From Heterotrichella gracilis (lineage: Eukaryota; Sar; Xanthophyceae; Tribonematales; Xanthonemataceae): 54,189 nt of DNA. This document shows positions 20,802-32,959 of this stretch, one piece after another. How positions within the stretch are numbered: position 1 is the first letter of the stretch; the number at the start of each line of letters is the position of its first letter. The stretch lies in contig JAULBX010025953.1 in NCBI GenBank assembly GCA_032358255.1, positions 1 through 54,189 on the forward strand. The letters are read 5' to 3'. Made by a program: the position numbers and the translations under genes. The notes below the pieces were generated by a model. The model saw only the letters and a list, made by a program, of their open reading frames with translations. It ran no database searches and was not told where the DNA came from.

Positions 20802-23800
20802 ATGAAGACGCAGTGGCTTATTATACCCCTTTTGGGGGTGGGGCTCCTGCTGGCATGCCTGAATTTTGCCAGTGAATGGCTCCACGGGCACAAATTGCCT
20901 GGGGGGGAGGTGTTGCACGCCTCGCAGAAATTCCACACCAGCTTTTCTGAACAAGGTGGGTGTGGGGACCGAGAGGAAACCCTAATGAAACCCCAGTACA
21001 CAGCAAATCCATAGAAAAGGCTGAGAGGTGTTGCGCGGGCTGTGTGGGTGGGTGATGGGTGGTTGCAGGGTAGTGAATGGTTGCTCCCGCAAACCCTTCC
21101 CAAACCTTTCCATCAATCCCCATAGCAGCCCTTATAAACCCCTTCAACAACCCTCATAAAGCCGGTATAAAAACCCTCGCCAAAACCCTACACCCGCTTG
21201 CATCCTCAGCGCCACCATGTGCCACCCATCAGCCACCATCCAAAACTCCCTTTGAAAGAGTCTGTTTTCCACACCAAACCCTGGCCAAACTCTAACAAAA
21301 CCTTTTCCCCTGCAGACATCCTGAGCGCCGCCAGCGCCATCGCCAACCGCACCTTCCACGAGCCCACCCCCACCGAGGATAAGGCCACGCGCCGCAAGCG
21401 CATAGCCAAGGAGGCGGTGCATGACGTGGTGGAGGCACTCAGCGACTCGGTGATCCGGCTAAACCAGGTTTGTTGTTTGCAGTGACTTACATGCATTCCA
21501 GCAATACAGCCAGGAGATAGCAGTCAGTCTTGCACATGCGACGCCAATTAAATCTTTCCTGGCATTGTTTGCACCACCTAAACCAGGTGGGTAGAGGTTC
21601 AGGGTCCCTATAATCCCTTCTCTTCCCTGCAGGCCCTGCACACCTATTAGGACAACTCTGGCAACATCTCTGCCGGCCTGGCCGCTCAAAACCCTGAAGA
21701 CATCTCTAAGATAACCTCAAAGAACCCTCATGCATCTCCACCATTCCCCTCTTTTCCATGCAGGCGCTGCACACCCACAAATACAAAATGCAGTGAAATG
21801 TGTCATCAGGCGAAATCGTCACCCGCTTAAACCCTAATACCCTAAACTCCCACCTTTTCCTTCTAGGCGCTGCACACATACCAGGACAATTCTGGCAACA
21901 TATCCGCCCGCCTGGCCACTGTGCTTGCCCGGCCCTTGCCACTTGGCAAGAAGGTGCGCCTGCCCGAAGGGGTGATGCAGGCGCAAGGGGGGAGGCAGAT
22001 GCCGGAGGAGGGGAAGGAACAGGGCGGTGGCGCAAAGGTAGCGGGTGGCGCGGAGGTGGTGAAGGTGGAGGGCGCTCAGGCGGTGGTACAACAGGTGGGT
22101 GGTGCGGGAGGGATGGTGGTGGCGGGGCGCTACTTCAACTTTACTCAGTGGATATTAATACAGGTTATATGAGGATTTTATTAGTACTAGGGTAGGTAAA
22201 CACAGCACATCATCCCGGGTTACAGGAGCAATTTGTACCCACCAGTTGCTGCTGAACCTCAACTGAAGACACACATTAACCCCACCTTCCCCCCCCTTCC
22301 ATGCAGACCTCCCCTCCTCCAGCTACGCAACCGCCCCCGCCTCCCCCGCCTGCGGTCCCAAAGTACCATGTGGTGGTGTCGGTGCACAGCGGGGTGTACA
22401 CAGAGTGGCAGGTGGGTGGCGCACAAAATCCTAAACCCTTGGCTGGGGTAGGGGTCTTGGTTATCGGGTGGCGGTGTGGGTACCCTTTGTGGTCCACTGT
22501 ACCTGCATCTGCACCATGAAACTGAACCCAAAACCCTAACACCCTTGGTCAGGGTTCGGGATCTGGCTGGGATCTGGTTCGTGTGGGTCGATGCGGTTTC
22601 TGTACCTGTGGCTGTAGCTTTCAACCTTGCAGTGCCGCTTGTGCGCTGCACATTTACTCCCCCGCCAAGCTGCTTTGCTAGTACAAACCCTAACTACACC
22701 GCCCCCTTACCCAGATACGCATCTGCTACTACTGGTACAAGCGAATCAAGGGGGAGCACCCTGACTCGGCAATGGGGGGGTTCACGCGGCTGCTGCACAG
22801 GTGGGGGGAAATTCCCAATAAATTATAAGTAATCAAAGTAACTAATTGCACTTAATCTGCTGTATATGCGCGCTCCACCGACATCAGAGGTACTCACGCT
22901 CTTGCAAATTTCGAGGTGTGATACACAACAGGGGAACCTGTAGTGCCATATGGTGGGATATATGATAATAAAATGGAAAAGAACAACCAGCAACTCAGAA
23001 GTTTCCAACTCTGATGTTTACCACTCTGATGTTTACAAGTCTGGTGTTTTCACATGCATGCATATATCCATGTACAGTGCTCAAGGGGCCAATATGGCCA
23101 GCATTCTCCGTTTGAAATTGTTTCCTCCTTGTCGTTAGCCCTCTCACTATCTCGCTTCCCCCTTGCAGCGGCCAGCCTGACAGCCTGATGAGTGAGATAC
23201 CCACAGTGGTCGTGGATGCGCTGCCCCCTCACATCAATGACCAGGTGAGGAGAAACCAATGTTATAAAGTTTAGGGGTTTTGGGGGTGGCCGCCGCTTTG
23301 CCACCGCACCAAATGGGTATTTCAATGTAGGTAAATAAATGGCAATATACTCAAGTATATTGCCATTTAATTAAAATCTGTATAAATCACAAGTGGGCTG
23401 TGGTTCTTTGCGCCTGTCCTTGAAATCATGTGAAAACCTGCCTGCATGGCCTGCTACCTCCCGTTCCCTCTTGCACCCTACCACCCACCTTGAGGGATGG
23501 TTTGGGGTTTAACCCCCCTTATCATCACCCTGCCCCCCTCGCGTGGGTTTGAAGTATTTCACACACGCCGTGGGCTGTGCTCCCCCAACCACCCACCTGT
23601 TTTCCCCCCCTGCAGGGCTACGTCGTGCTCCACCGCCCCTGGGGCTTTGTGCAGTTCATGCGCCACCACGCAGCTGCCCTGCAGGAGGACTACATTCTAA
23701 TGAGCGAGCCTGACCACCTGTTCCTCACACCACCGCCCATGCTGTGCGTGATAATAACCGTGCGCGTTTTCCCTGCTTGCAGTAGTTTGCGCATACTCAA

Positions 23801-24287
23801 AAAGTATGCTGCTTGCATCTGGTTGCATTTGAGGAATGGCTGGAGGATGATAATTCAGCCAACGCACCTATTCTGTACAACCACCACTCAGGCTTTGCGT
23901 GCAGTTTTTGCATGAATCGCACCTGATTGCATTTGGATTACACACCTGGCATGCCACCTGGTAGCACTGATTGTACATTTGGCTGCACCTGACCACTATT
24001 AACATTTATCTGTTCACATACTATTCGTTTAGGGTTTAGGGTTTAGGGCTGTGTGTTGTACCCGCCATCCTATCCTCCCCCTCCCCACCCACAGTGCCAC
24101 CCCCACCATCCCCGCCGCCTACCACTTCACCTACATGAACCACCACGAGCACTGGGAGGCGGTGGGGCAGAGGTTCAACCCTAAGGGTCTGAAGGCGTCC
24201 GACTATGATCCAATAGGTAGGTGGGGAGGGCATGGGTATGGATACGAAGATGGGATGGCAGGGATATCTAGCAGGTGTGGGTGGTAG

Positions 24288-24327
<40 letters not shown>

Positions 24328-25165
24328 ATGCGTGTCTGTCCCTGTAGGTCTGCTTAGTGCACACAAATTTAGACCTGTTAGAAGGGCAATGCATGCAAAA
24401 TCAAGTAGATATGTACCAATATCAATTACATTGTACATATTACGCATGCAAGCACAGTGGTCTCCCACACACCAGCATTGTATGCAATAAAGCCTGTGCC
24501 CCTAGTCCCCCCTCCCACTCCTCCCCGGCCGCCTCCCCTCACTCTCTCCACCCCTGACCCACCCCCACCCCCCACTTGCAGGCAACTCCCCCGTCATGAT
24601 CCACAAGGCCCAGTTTTCCACCTTTGTGGAGGACTGGTTCAACGTGTCGATCGCGCTCAAGAACGACAAGGTGGCCGACGCGCATTTTGGGTGGGTCCTG
24701 GAAATGTACGCGTATGCCATCGCAGCCGCCAATGCGCCAAATGGGCCCGTGCGCCACACCCTGGTTGACAATTTCATGCGCCAGCCCCCTTGGGATGGGT
24801 ACATCACCGCGCGGGGGCAGTCAGCATACATCATCCACTACACCTATGGCCAGGATTTGACGGCGGATGGGGTGTTTGTGCCGGGGCTAAAGCCTGGGGA
24901 GTACGCGTGGCATTGGGACAAGCGGGACGCCACGTGGGGGTACCCCAAGGTCCCCATACAGATGCCCCCGGAGAAATGTGATTATGATGCGATCAAAACC
25001 CTGATCAGCCGGATCAATGAGGCGGCAGCGACCTTCCCGGAGTGGAATTCGAAGGTGGTGACGCCGCAGGGGGGGCGGCGGCGGGGGCTGGCGAGGTGGG
25101 GGGTGGGTGGGGGGGTGGAGGGTGGTGTGGGTGGGGTGCAACAGCGGCATCGACCGGCGCCATGA
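20802..25165 (+). CDS. HPAT: Hydroxyproline O-arabinosyltransferase-like (GT95-type) protein, 9 exons
   Basis: Golgi/ER-type glycosyltransferase; plant HPATs transfer the first L-arabinose onto hydroxyproline of extensins and secreted peptides. Exons: 20802-20955, 21316-21467, 21867-22094, 22307-22411, 22715-22800, 23169-23244, 23616-23743, 24095-24216, 24582-25165; 544 aa with matching phases. An N-terminal signal-anchor (WLIIPLLGVGLLLACLNF, residues 5-22) predicts a type II membrane protein, followed by a stem with coiled and Pro-rich parts. The catalytic domain runs from about residue 224 (YHVVVSVHSGVYTEWQ), with RICYYWYK, MGGFTRLLHSG, IPTVVVDALP, GYVVLHRPW, the acidic EPDH motif (298-301), DPIGNSP, FGWVLEMYAYAIA, QPPWDGY and IIHYTYG, all hallmarks of the HPAT/RDN1/SRGT family. 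A Gly/Arg-rich tail after WNSKV is atypical. A serine galactosyltransferase role (SRGT-like) cannot be excluded. Confidence 0.92.
21578..21800 (+). repeat. Ladder of exon-edge copies in HPAT-like intron 2
   Basis: CTAAACCAGGTGGGT (21578-21592) copies the exon 2 donor edge. GCAGGCCCTGCACACCTATTAGGACAACTCTGGCAACATCTCTGCC... (21629-21684) copies exon 3 with a CAG-to-TAG stop. A third acceptor edge GCAGGCGCTGCACACCCACAAATAC lies at 21760-21785. The true exon 3 starts at 21867. Confidence 0.88.
23336..23369. repeat. Perfect intronic hairpin, 16-bp arms, 2-nt loop
   Basis: TAAATGGCAATATACT (23336-23351) and AGTATATTGCCATTTA (23354-23369) are perfect reverse complements around a CA loop, in intron 6 of the HPAT-like gene. 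It has the same architecture and the same TCAA centre as the hairpin in TAF1 intron 7. Confidence 0.92.
24028..24048 (+). repeat. Interstitial telomere-like (TTTAGGG)3
   Basis: Three perfect TTTAGGG heptamers in the intron before exon 8 of the HPAT-like gene. Confidence 0.95.
24289..24330. repeat. (TG)n microsatellite
   Basis: About 14 TG dinucleotides followed by CGCGCATGCATGCG, in the last intron of the HPAT-like gene. Confidence 0.95.
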
Positions 25166-25955
25166 ATTTGGCAGCATGGTCAAAGTTTTGTTCCCAAGGC
25201 CAAGGGGGGGGTAGAAGGAAGGAACGAAATTGATATGTGTGTCTGCCATGTTTCTCACCTGACACTTGTGGTCATGTTGCCCTCATGTGCTGTTGGAAGA
25301 GGGCAATTGCACTTAATAGTCACCAGGATGCCAGGATAGGGACGGGTGGCGCATGCTTGTGCAAGGCTGATTGCTGATCTGGCTTTGTTGCCGGTACGCG
25401 TGTAGTATTGTTAACAATTGCACGTACTAATAGTCACCAATCTGTTTGTCACCAGCCTGGCTCAGCCTGGCATCGCATTCCTCTCCAATATGGCTGTACA
25501 CCCTGGTTTGTTCCTTGTGGGCATTCCCCTTCCTTTCTACCCTTGCAATGCTACTGCTGTGGTTGGGCGTCGTGACGCGTTCCCGCAACTGCACTTCTCA
25601 GCTCCCCGTTGGTCGTTCAATTTGATTGAACAGAGTGGTGTTTAGCAATGCACGATGCATGAGGCACACCACAGAGCCTAGGCAGCTGCGCTCATAGACT
25701 AAGCGTCTCCGCCCGGTCTGAGGCTCTGGTAACTGTTGTAATCACAGATGAAGCCCGGCCCGGCTATGGCTTCATGCCAGCGATACCTTGTGCACACTCA
25801 ATTCATGTGATATCAAAATACTTTCAAATTGCAACACTGTGTGGTATACCAAACTGGAGTAAATCACTGAGAGTGGCAGCTGTTAGCCTGCCAGTGGCTG
25901 TCTCCGTGATGGTCAAAAAGTTACTTGGCCCTTAGTAGTCCGCACTACTAATACA
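25166..25955. other. Convergent intergenic region between HPAT-like gene and F-box copy B
   Basis: Presumed 3' UTRs of both genes. The short frames here show no recognisable similarity, and I see no repeat or RNA gene. Confidence 0.5.
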
Positions 25956-27517
25956 TCAGCCCCTGCTCGCTGCGTCAACCTGCCCCCTCACCCAGCACAG
26001 CACCGCTGCAAGCTCAGCATCCTCCACCTCCCCTGCAACCTCCAACGCTGTTTCCCCCTGCTGCACCTCCCCGGGGAGGCCAGACACAGCTTCCTCCCCT
26101 GACACCTGCAATCCTCTTCCCCCCTGCTCCACCACTGCCCCTTGACCTGCAGCCTCCCCAGTGTTGTTGCCCCCTGGCACCGCTTGCACCGTGATGCCGT
26201 GTTCATCAACCGCCACCACCCACCCCTTGCCCACCACCCTGACCTTGTTCTCGGGCTGCCAGCCAACCAGGCGCAGGCTGGGGTTGACAGGAGCGGTGAG
26301 CACCAAGCCCCACTCGGTAAGGCGAAAGGGCCAGGTAGGCCGGGAGGTGCAGATGATGGCCAGATGGGGCAGGAGGGGCAGGTGCACCTCATAGGTGCCA
26401 TCCATAGCAACCTCGTCAGGGAGGCACAGGCTCTGTAGTGTGCTGGGCAGCTGTGGCAACAAGGCGAGAAGCTGGCAGCGGGTTACGAGGGAGTTCTTGA
26501 ACTCCAACACCCGCAGTGGGGGTGTAGGGGAGCGGGTCCACAGTGCAGCCATCCCATCCACAAGCCGAACCGGTGCGCTTACTGTGAGGTGCTGCAGGGT
26601 GTGCGGCCACCAGGCCCCTCCTCGGGCAACACCAAGCAGCTGCTGCCGATGACCAAGGTGAGCGAGGTGAGTGCCGTCAGGGGCCGCAGGTCAATCGTCA
26701 GCTCTGTGCAGTCCAGCTGCAGCTCCAGGCTTGTGAGGTTGGGCAGCTGGCGTAGTGGTAGCATGCTGCTGTGCCGCGGCAAGAGCCTTTTGACCCCCAA
26801 AGGGTCTCGCACATCAATAATCCCCATCCTGAGCTTGGCTTGCGTGACAGAGGGCAGTGATGGTAGCGGGACCGCCACAAACGCCATCACATCAACGTCA
26901 TGGCCTGGGTAGATGTACATCGACAGGCTGTTGAGGCGGGTGAGGGCAGAGAGGTGCTGGGTGATGGGTGCCAAGGAGCACACAGGCGCATCACGGTCAT
27001 CCGTCTCTTCCGGGTACCAGGCTTTGGGTCTGACAGACAAAGACAGGTCCTCCAGGCTGTGCAGGCGCCCCACTGCTGTGAAGAGCTCTATCAACTTCAG
27101 CAATGGAGCAGCGCTTGCCGAGCCTTCCCAACGCAGCTTCACCATCTGCACCAAGTCAGGTGCCAAGGCTGCCAGTAGCTGCAGAGTTTCCCGGGGCTTA
27201 AGAAAACTAGTGAGAACCAGCACTCTGGTGTGTGCCAGCCGGCTGAGCTCGGGTATATCTTGAACGCCGCCGTCAACCACCTCCCACAGGTGTCCTTGGC
27301 CTGCTTGGCTGCGGATGAGCTCGCACCAGCGCTGACACACGGTGCTTGCCCAGGCACGCTGTTTGCAGGAGAGGCCCAGGAAGATGAGGCTCAGGGCCTC
27401 ATCTGGTAGGTCGTCCAGCTGCACTTCTCGAGGGAGGCTGGTGGGGGGAGGAGTTGTCAGGGCGTGAACGGGTGAGCCCAAGGCTTGGGTGCCATGGTCT
27501 ACTAAAGTGGTGGCCAT
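25956..27517 (-). pseudogene. F-box/LRR-like protein (copy B), frame broken once
   Basis: Paralogue of the F-box gene at 17413-18939: same MATT start (27517), F-box (LPREVQLDDLPDEALSLI...STVCQRWCELI), LRR-like blocks (LPNLTSLELQLD, LTALTSLTLVIG) and Val/Gln-rich tail ending AELAAVLCWVRGQVDAA. The frame is lost near 26600-26635. The N-terminal part runs on to a stop at 26579 (PGGRTPCSTSQ), while the continuation homologous to copy A (WWPHTLQHLTV) lies in another frame from about 26615 down to the stop at 25956. A single missing base (or two extra) would explain it. It could be a pseudogene, a recent null allele or a sequencing error; everything else looks intact. Confidence 0.75.
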
Positions 27518-29172
27518 GCTGTGCCTGCTGTGGATCCTGCTGACCTGGGGCAAAGCACAAGTGGGTGTCAGGTGCGGAAAACAGGGAGTAGTCTAGCGAG
27601 TTTGTATTTCAACTGTGCAGCTGCCCGTGACAAAAGCGTGTGGCGTCACGATAACAACGGTCATATGGAAGCAGGGTGCAAAGAGGGGGTTCAACTTGTG
27701 GGGCTGGGTTGACGGGGAAAGGCCGGGGAGGAGCAAATATTGAGTGTGGGGTGAGATGGTCGGACAGGTGCTGGGCACAATCTCGTGAGACAACCAAACA
27801 CAATGCGGAGGCAGGAAGGAGTGCGCTGTCACTTGCAAAGCAAGGAACGGAGCTGTGCACAGTGTTAGAGCAACTTACCACTGCAAGCCACGGTATCTTT
27901 CTCTTGTAGTTGGTTGTAGTTGGTCTCCTCGTGAATTCAGTAAGCAGTCGAACTCCCAGCTGAGCGACGTATCCTTTGAAAGCTCTCGCCGAGCACGAGG
28001 CTAATATACAGAGTCTGAATAACCCGGTATCAGTCGCTGTCGTTGGGGCTGAAGTGGTCGCGGCGATGTGATAACCGTCGCGGCGATGTCATCACGTCGA
28101 GCCCCTCCCCGTCGCACGCCCCTGCAAAGTCAACTCCCCTGTTGCTCGTAAGACCTCTTCCATGACAGTGGGAACCGCTTCTGCACCAGTGCGAGCCGCT
28201 TCTGCTGCTATCATAGTGGTTACACTAAGCAGATTTTTACAAATACCAGGTCTGACTCGTCGCACAACTGTCTGTATCTTCGAATTTTTCTGGCAACTCC
28301 TGTTCCAAAGCATCCTCGGCAAAGGGAGGGAGGTCCTGCAATCTTGCCCAACCCTGTTCACCAGCCCTTTGCTCCACTTGGCAAGCTGTCGCCGCAGCTC
28401 ACCAGCCACCAGCCACCACCGCCTTGGTTGTCCGGTGGGTGCTAGTTTTTGCCTGCCTAGGTGGATGGTGCCATCAGTGTTTTTGAACAAGCATCTGGCT
28501 GTACCCTTGTATGTTTACAGCCTGCAGCCAACCCCGTGCGTGTCAAGTCATCTCGATCTTGTTGGGTTGCTGCATTACACTACATCAGGGCAACAATGCT
28601 GCGTGGTTCGTATGGGCGTGCTCTTGGAACGGATGCATGCATGCATTCATGGGTCGATCAAACCCAAAACTCGTTGCCATCCCGTTGCGACTCCCCTTGG
28701 ATTCTTGGCTGGCATTCAGTTGTTTGGTAATTTACGTGTTGTCTCTTGTGCAGTCTCATCGCCGCAGCTGTGGCATGCGTAAGGCATTTCTTGCACACAC
28801 GTGGCAGGTCCGTATGACCTAGCCAACGCCGAAACAACGTTACACGCAAACTGGAAAACCATTGCTAGGGAGTTTAGAATCCCACGTGTTTCAATTCGAG
28901 CTACGTTGTGACGCGACAAGACAGTGGTGTGTGATGCATCAATTTGTCTAGGAATGCATGCATATGGGCTTTTCACCTTTTATTACCCCCTGCATGCTGC
29001 TTACCTTAACAAAGCGCTGCATATATACCCTGCAGCATCCACCCAACAATCTTGCTCGTTCCACCCACCCCTCTCCTGTCACCTCCACCGATCCCTCATT
29101 CCCCCCACTCCCAGACACCCATCAGCCCCCCAAACCAGCACAGCCACCGTCTCCCCTACATACACCTCGGCC
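27518..29172. other. Divergent intergenic region between F-box copy B and the bZIP gene
   Basis: Leader and promoter of both genes. The minus-strand frame 28092-28490 and plus-strand frames around 28162-28822 are long-ish but show no domain, motif or exon-like boundaries, so I do not call them. ATGCATGCATGC-type runs occur near 28633 and 28953. Confidence 0.5.
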
Positions 29173-32100
29173 ATGCTGGCGCAGCAATCCACGTTTGGCA
29201 CAGACAACTCCTTCCAAAACCCTTATGGCAACCCTAGGGGGGGTTCTGTGCCCATGACCCTGGAGTACCTGCTCATGGATGAGAGCAACCCTCTAGTTGC
29301 GGATGGCTATCTCCCCTTGGACGACCTGCTGGACGCATATGTGGATGACCTCATAACGGGGGGCACCGCTGACACCACCCAGGGTGGGTAAAACCCTAAC
29401 AACGAACCCTATCAAATAACCCTAGCCATAAACCCTCTGTGTACAGAGGTAGGTTGTTAGCCTGCTTCTATTTGCCTGCTGCGGGTATCGCGTCATTTTG
29501 CCAGTTTTGGGTAGCGTGGAATGCAATACGCACCCTAATCACCCTCCAAAACCCCACTGTAGGGCTTTCAGACCTGGACGACCTCTTCCCAGACGCTGAC
29601 CTGTCTTCCATCCCCTCCGCATCCGCGCCCCTCTCCCCCTTCCAGGGCCCTCCCGGCACACTTCCCATTGCTGGGTGGGGGGAGGGGCCAAGCACCACCA
29701 CCTGGGCACCCCCCCCACCACCAGCCCAGCCACAGCAACCACCACCACAGCAGCAGCAAGGGTCATATAGCGCCACCCCCACGGGTGTGCTTCACTCGAC
29801 ACACCTGGGGCCAAACAGCAACAGCAACCTGTCAGGTGGGGGGCGGGTTGGGGGGGTTACCCTAGGACGGCGTTAGATATAAGGGCACCAACCCCAGGTT
29901 GGGGTTTTCAGCTGCTCAAGGTGTGGGTACCATAAATTGGTGTGTTGTGTGGAGTGGGCCTGTGCAGAGATGCTCGCTACGTGACCGAAATGTAGTGTAT
30001 TGATTTGACTTGTGTAACTGAACAGGTTCTTCAAGGGCACACAGGGCATTAAACCGATGACAGCTTGGAATGCCTTGTGTTTGTTTGTCTGTTTGCAGCT
30101 TGACAGGTCTTCCGTTTACAAGCAAACTCAGGGAACGAGGGTTTTGGCAAGTGCAAATTACAGTCCTTCGTGCGTCCATACATACTACACGCACCCCTGC
30201 CGAGCCCTGCCCTATCACCCTCCTACCCAACCAATCTACTGCAGGGTATTGACCTAGCCCCACCCCTTCCGCCCCTGGCTCTGCCACCTCCCACCCTACC
30301 GCAGGTCCTGCCCCCCATACCCTAACCCAGGGTATCGGCCCTCATACTCTAATGCAGGGTATTGGCCACCCCCCGCGCCCTCCGCACCCGCCACCGGCAC
30401 TTTCGTGAACCTGCTCCAAGGGGGGAACTCCATCATCGAGCAGGGGAGTGAGCAGGGGGACACAAACATGAAATCAGATTCGGGAGGGGAGGACAAGGGG
30501 AGCGGCAGCAACCGGGGGCTGGGGACCAAGGATGGCAAGCGCATTCGGAAAAAAACGGACCACACCACTACGCTGAATCGCCAGGCGCAGCAGCGGTACA
30601 GGTGCGGGCAGGGAAAATCCTGAGGAAACCCTTGGCAAGAGCATGAGCAACTGTAGGGAAAGGGGCTGACAAGCAATTTGTTCACCATGGCATGTAGGTT
30701 CTTGAAGATGCATTTAGGGTCTGGCATTAGTAACAAGGACCCTAACTTAGGGTTTGCCGTTACCCCAGGGACCGCCGCCGCGCGCGCATCGAGGAGCTTG
30801 AAGGGGAGGTGGCTGAGCTGCAGGCGCGGCTGGGGGGGGGAGTGGGGGGGCAAGGGGGGGCGGCGGCGCTGGAGGCCGAGCACAACCAGATGCTGCAGCG
30901 ACAGGTGGGTTGGGGGGTGGGGGTGGGTGGTTGTGGGCGGGAGGCGATGGCCGCTAAGAAAGACAGTTAGATTAAGCAGGTGGCAGCACAGAGTTGAGTG
31001 GGGCATGATGGTGCAAAGCCTGCTGCTAATCTGGCTGTACTGCTGGAATGCCATGTCAATATCAACCCTGTCGCTGCATTCATATACGCGCCTGCTTTCC
31101 TTCCTTTTCGTATCTACATCTCCTTGTGTTCAGAGGGTATACAGGAAGTGTTCAGCTAGGGATTGAATTGAAGAATAAAATCCTATTTGAAATGGAAATA
31201 TCTTTTTATTGCAGGCCGCCCTTGAGGGCGAGCTCACCCAGCTTCAAGGTGAGGTGCGCACAATCAAGCAGGGGAGGCAGGACGAGGTGGTGCGACTGCA
31301 GGCGGATTTTGAGGCAAAGGTGCGGTTGCAAAATGGTTTAACCGCTGCCCTGCACAACCCTAATGCTGCTGTGGATAATCCAGTTCTTTGGGGATGGAAT
31401 AGACCCTAGGGTGTGCAATAGCCGGGGGCGATAAACAATTTCAAGAGTGAGAAACAATTTGGAAACACCGCATGAAAACTTGAAGGAAAAAAATGCAGAA
31501 AATTTTACACTCATTCCAGCGCCCTTCTTGTATCCTTCCAGGTCAACCAGCTGTCTGGTTGGCTGACCAGCCACCAGGTGGCGCCAGGCACTGCGGGAGT
31601 CGTCCCCTCTGACCCCCCTCTCTCCCCTGCGGACCAGCAAACCCTAGAGGGTTTGAACGCTGGGGTTATGGACACCTGCATGAGGATGCTGATGCTGGAG
31701 GGGGGCGAGGTGCAGGAGTTCATACAAGCCACCGTAGAAAAGTGAGTGGGAGCGCCTCCTTAAACCCTACATGAAACCCTACACAAAACCCTATATCGGC
31801 GCCGATGCACATGATGAAGGTCCAGCCAACTATCACAGTGATACTACCCAGTGGTAGACACATGTGCCCTCTTGAAACCCTAATTGCTATCACCTTATGA
31901 CTGACCTTTGATTAAAACCCTGCTGTAGGGTTGGCGCGCTGTCCTTTTGGGCCCCTGGCGAGGTGTGGGTGAAATGTCGCGAGATGCTCCAGCTGAGCCC
32001 CCGCCAGGTGGAGGTCATACTCGAGGCAAGGGGGAGGTGCCTGGAGAAGCTGGAAAGGTGTGTGTGTGGTTCGGGAGTTCCTGGCTTAGTGTTGCAAGGT

Positions 32101-32959
32101 CTGTGGAGGCTGATTTCAAATCTAAATGAGGAGATGCTGTATGAAGCGCATGTTTAGGTTTTGGGTTATTCGCTTGTTCAGCGCATGATTAGGGTGTAGC
32201 GCGTAGGTTTTAGCGGCACGAAGCTCAGGCCAATTGCCCATTGATCCTGTGCCTCTTGCCCCCCCATTCCAGCCCCTTGCACCGTGTTGCTGCCATACAT
32301 TCCCATGCACCGCGCCTTTGCCCTCAACCACAATGTAGGGTTATCCCCCATGTACCCTCATGCGCGCTTTTCCCACAAACCCTTGTGTAGGGTTTACCAG
32401 CAGCGCCAGGCGCTGAACGTGCAGGCCCTGACTGCCATGCTGCCCCAAGGGGTGGGGGGAGTTGGGGCAGGCAGGGGAGGGAGCCACTTCAAGGCTGCGG
32501 CCTCCATGCACGCCACCATGGATGCCCTAAAGGAAAATCTCAAGGTGGAGAGCAAGGTGGGTAGGGTATTGAAAGGAACTTGGGAATTCTTGGTGGCAGG
32601 TGGCTGGGAAGTAGGGAGATTTATTCAGCGGGACTGGTAACGAGCATCTGAAGTAAACCTGATACCCCATCACCGTGTATGCCTTCAACTTGCACCCACA
32701 GCCCGCCATCCTGCCTGCCTTAGCTGATCTCACAAATTGCGCCTTCTATCCCTCTGTGTGATGATGTATACTTCACCCACCTATCTCCTCACTCCTCACT
32801 CCCCACCCCCTTGCCCCCCAGATATTCATGCAGGAGGAGTTCTTCCTGTTCAAGCATGTGCTCACCCCCCTGCAAGGCGCATGGTTTGTGCTGGCGGCCT
32901 ACCCATCGCACTGTGAACCGGTGGCGCTGTACAATGCGGTGGCAGAGGGCGCAAAATAG
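29173..32959 (+). CDS. bZIP transcription factor, 9 exons
   Basis: Nuclear DNA-binding regulator. Exons: 29173-29383, 29563-29835, 30358-30601, 30769-30904, 31215-31319, 31542-31741, 31929-32057, 32391-32556, 32822-32959; 533 aa with compatible phases, start in GGCCATGC context. The N-terminal half is acidic and then Pro/Gln-rich, like an activation domain (LPLDDLLDAYVDDL; LSDLDDLFPDADLSS; polyP/polyQ about residues 110-135). The basic region at about 225-245 has GKRIRKKTD...NRQAQQRYRDRRRARIEELE, matching N-x7-R; the NRxAQxxYR form recalls YAP/Pap1-type rather than the plant NxxSAxxSR type. The zipper (IEELEGEVAELQARL) is interrupted by a Gly-rich loop and resumes in exons 4-5 (LEAEHNQMLQRQAALEGELTQLQGEV). 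The C-terminal segment (FKHVLTPLQGAWFVLAAYPSH) resembles, from memory, algal bZIP C-termini. Target genes are unknown. Confidence 0.88.
30236..30362 (+). repeat. Repeated acceptor edge before bZIP exon 3
   Basis: The exon 3 start CAG|GGTATTGGCC (30355-30367) is echoed as CAGGGTATTGACC (30241-30253) and CAGGGTATCGGCC (30328-30340), so three near-identical acceptors lie within about 120 bp. The two upstream copies are decoys in this model. Confidence 0.75.

Noticed and set aside
28092-28822. Open frames of 132 aa (-) and 206 aa (+) between F-box copy B and the bZIP gene
   Set aside because: The two frames overlap on opposite strands. I see no domain, no exon-like junctions and no similarity to the neighbouring genes.
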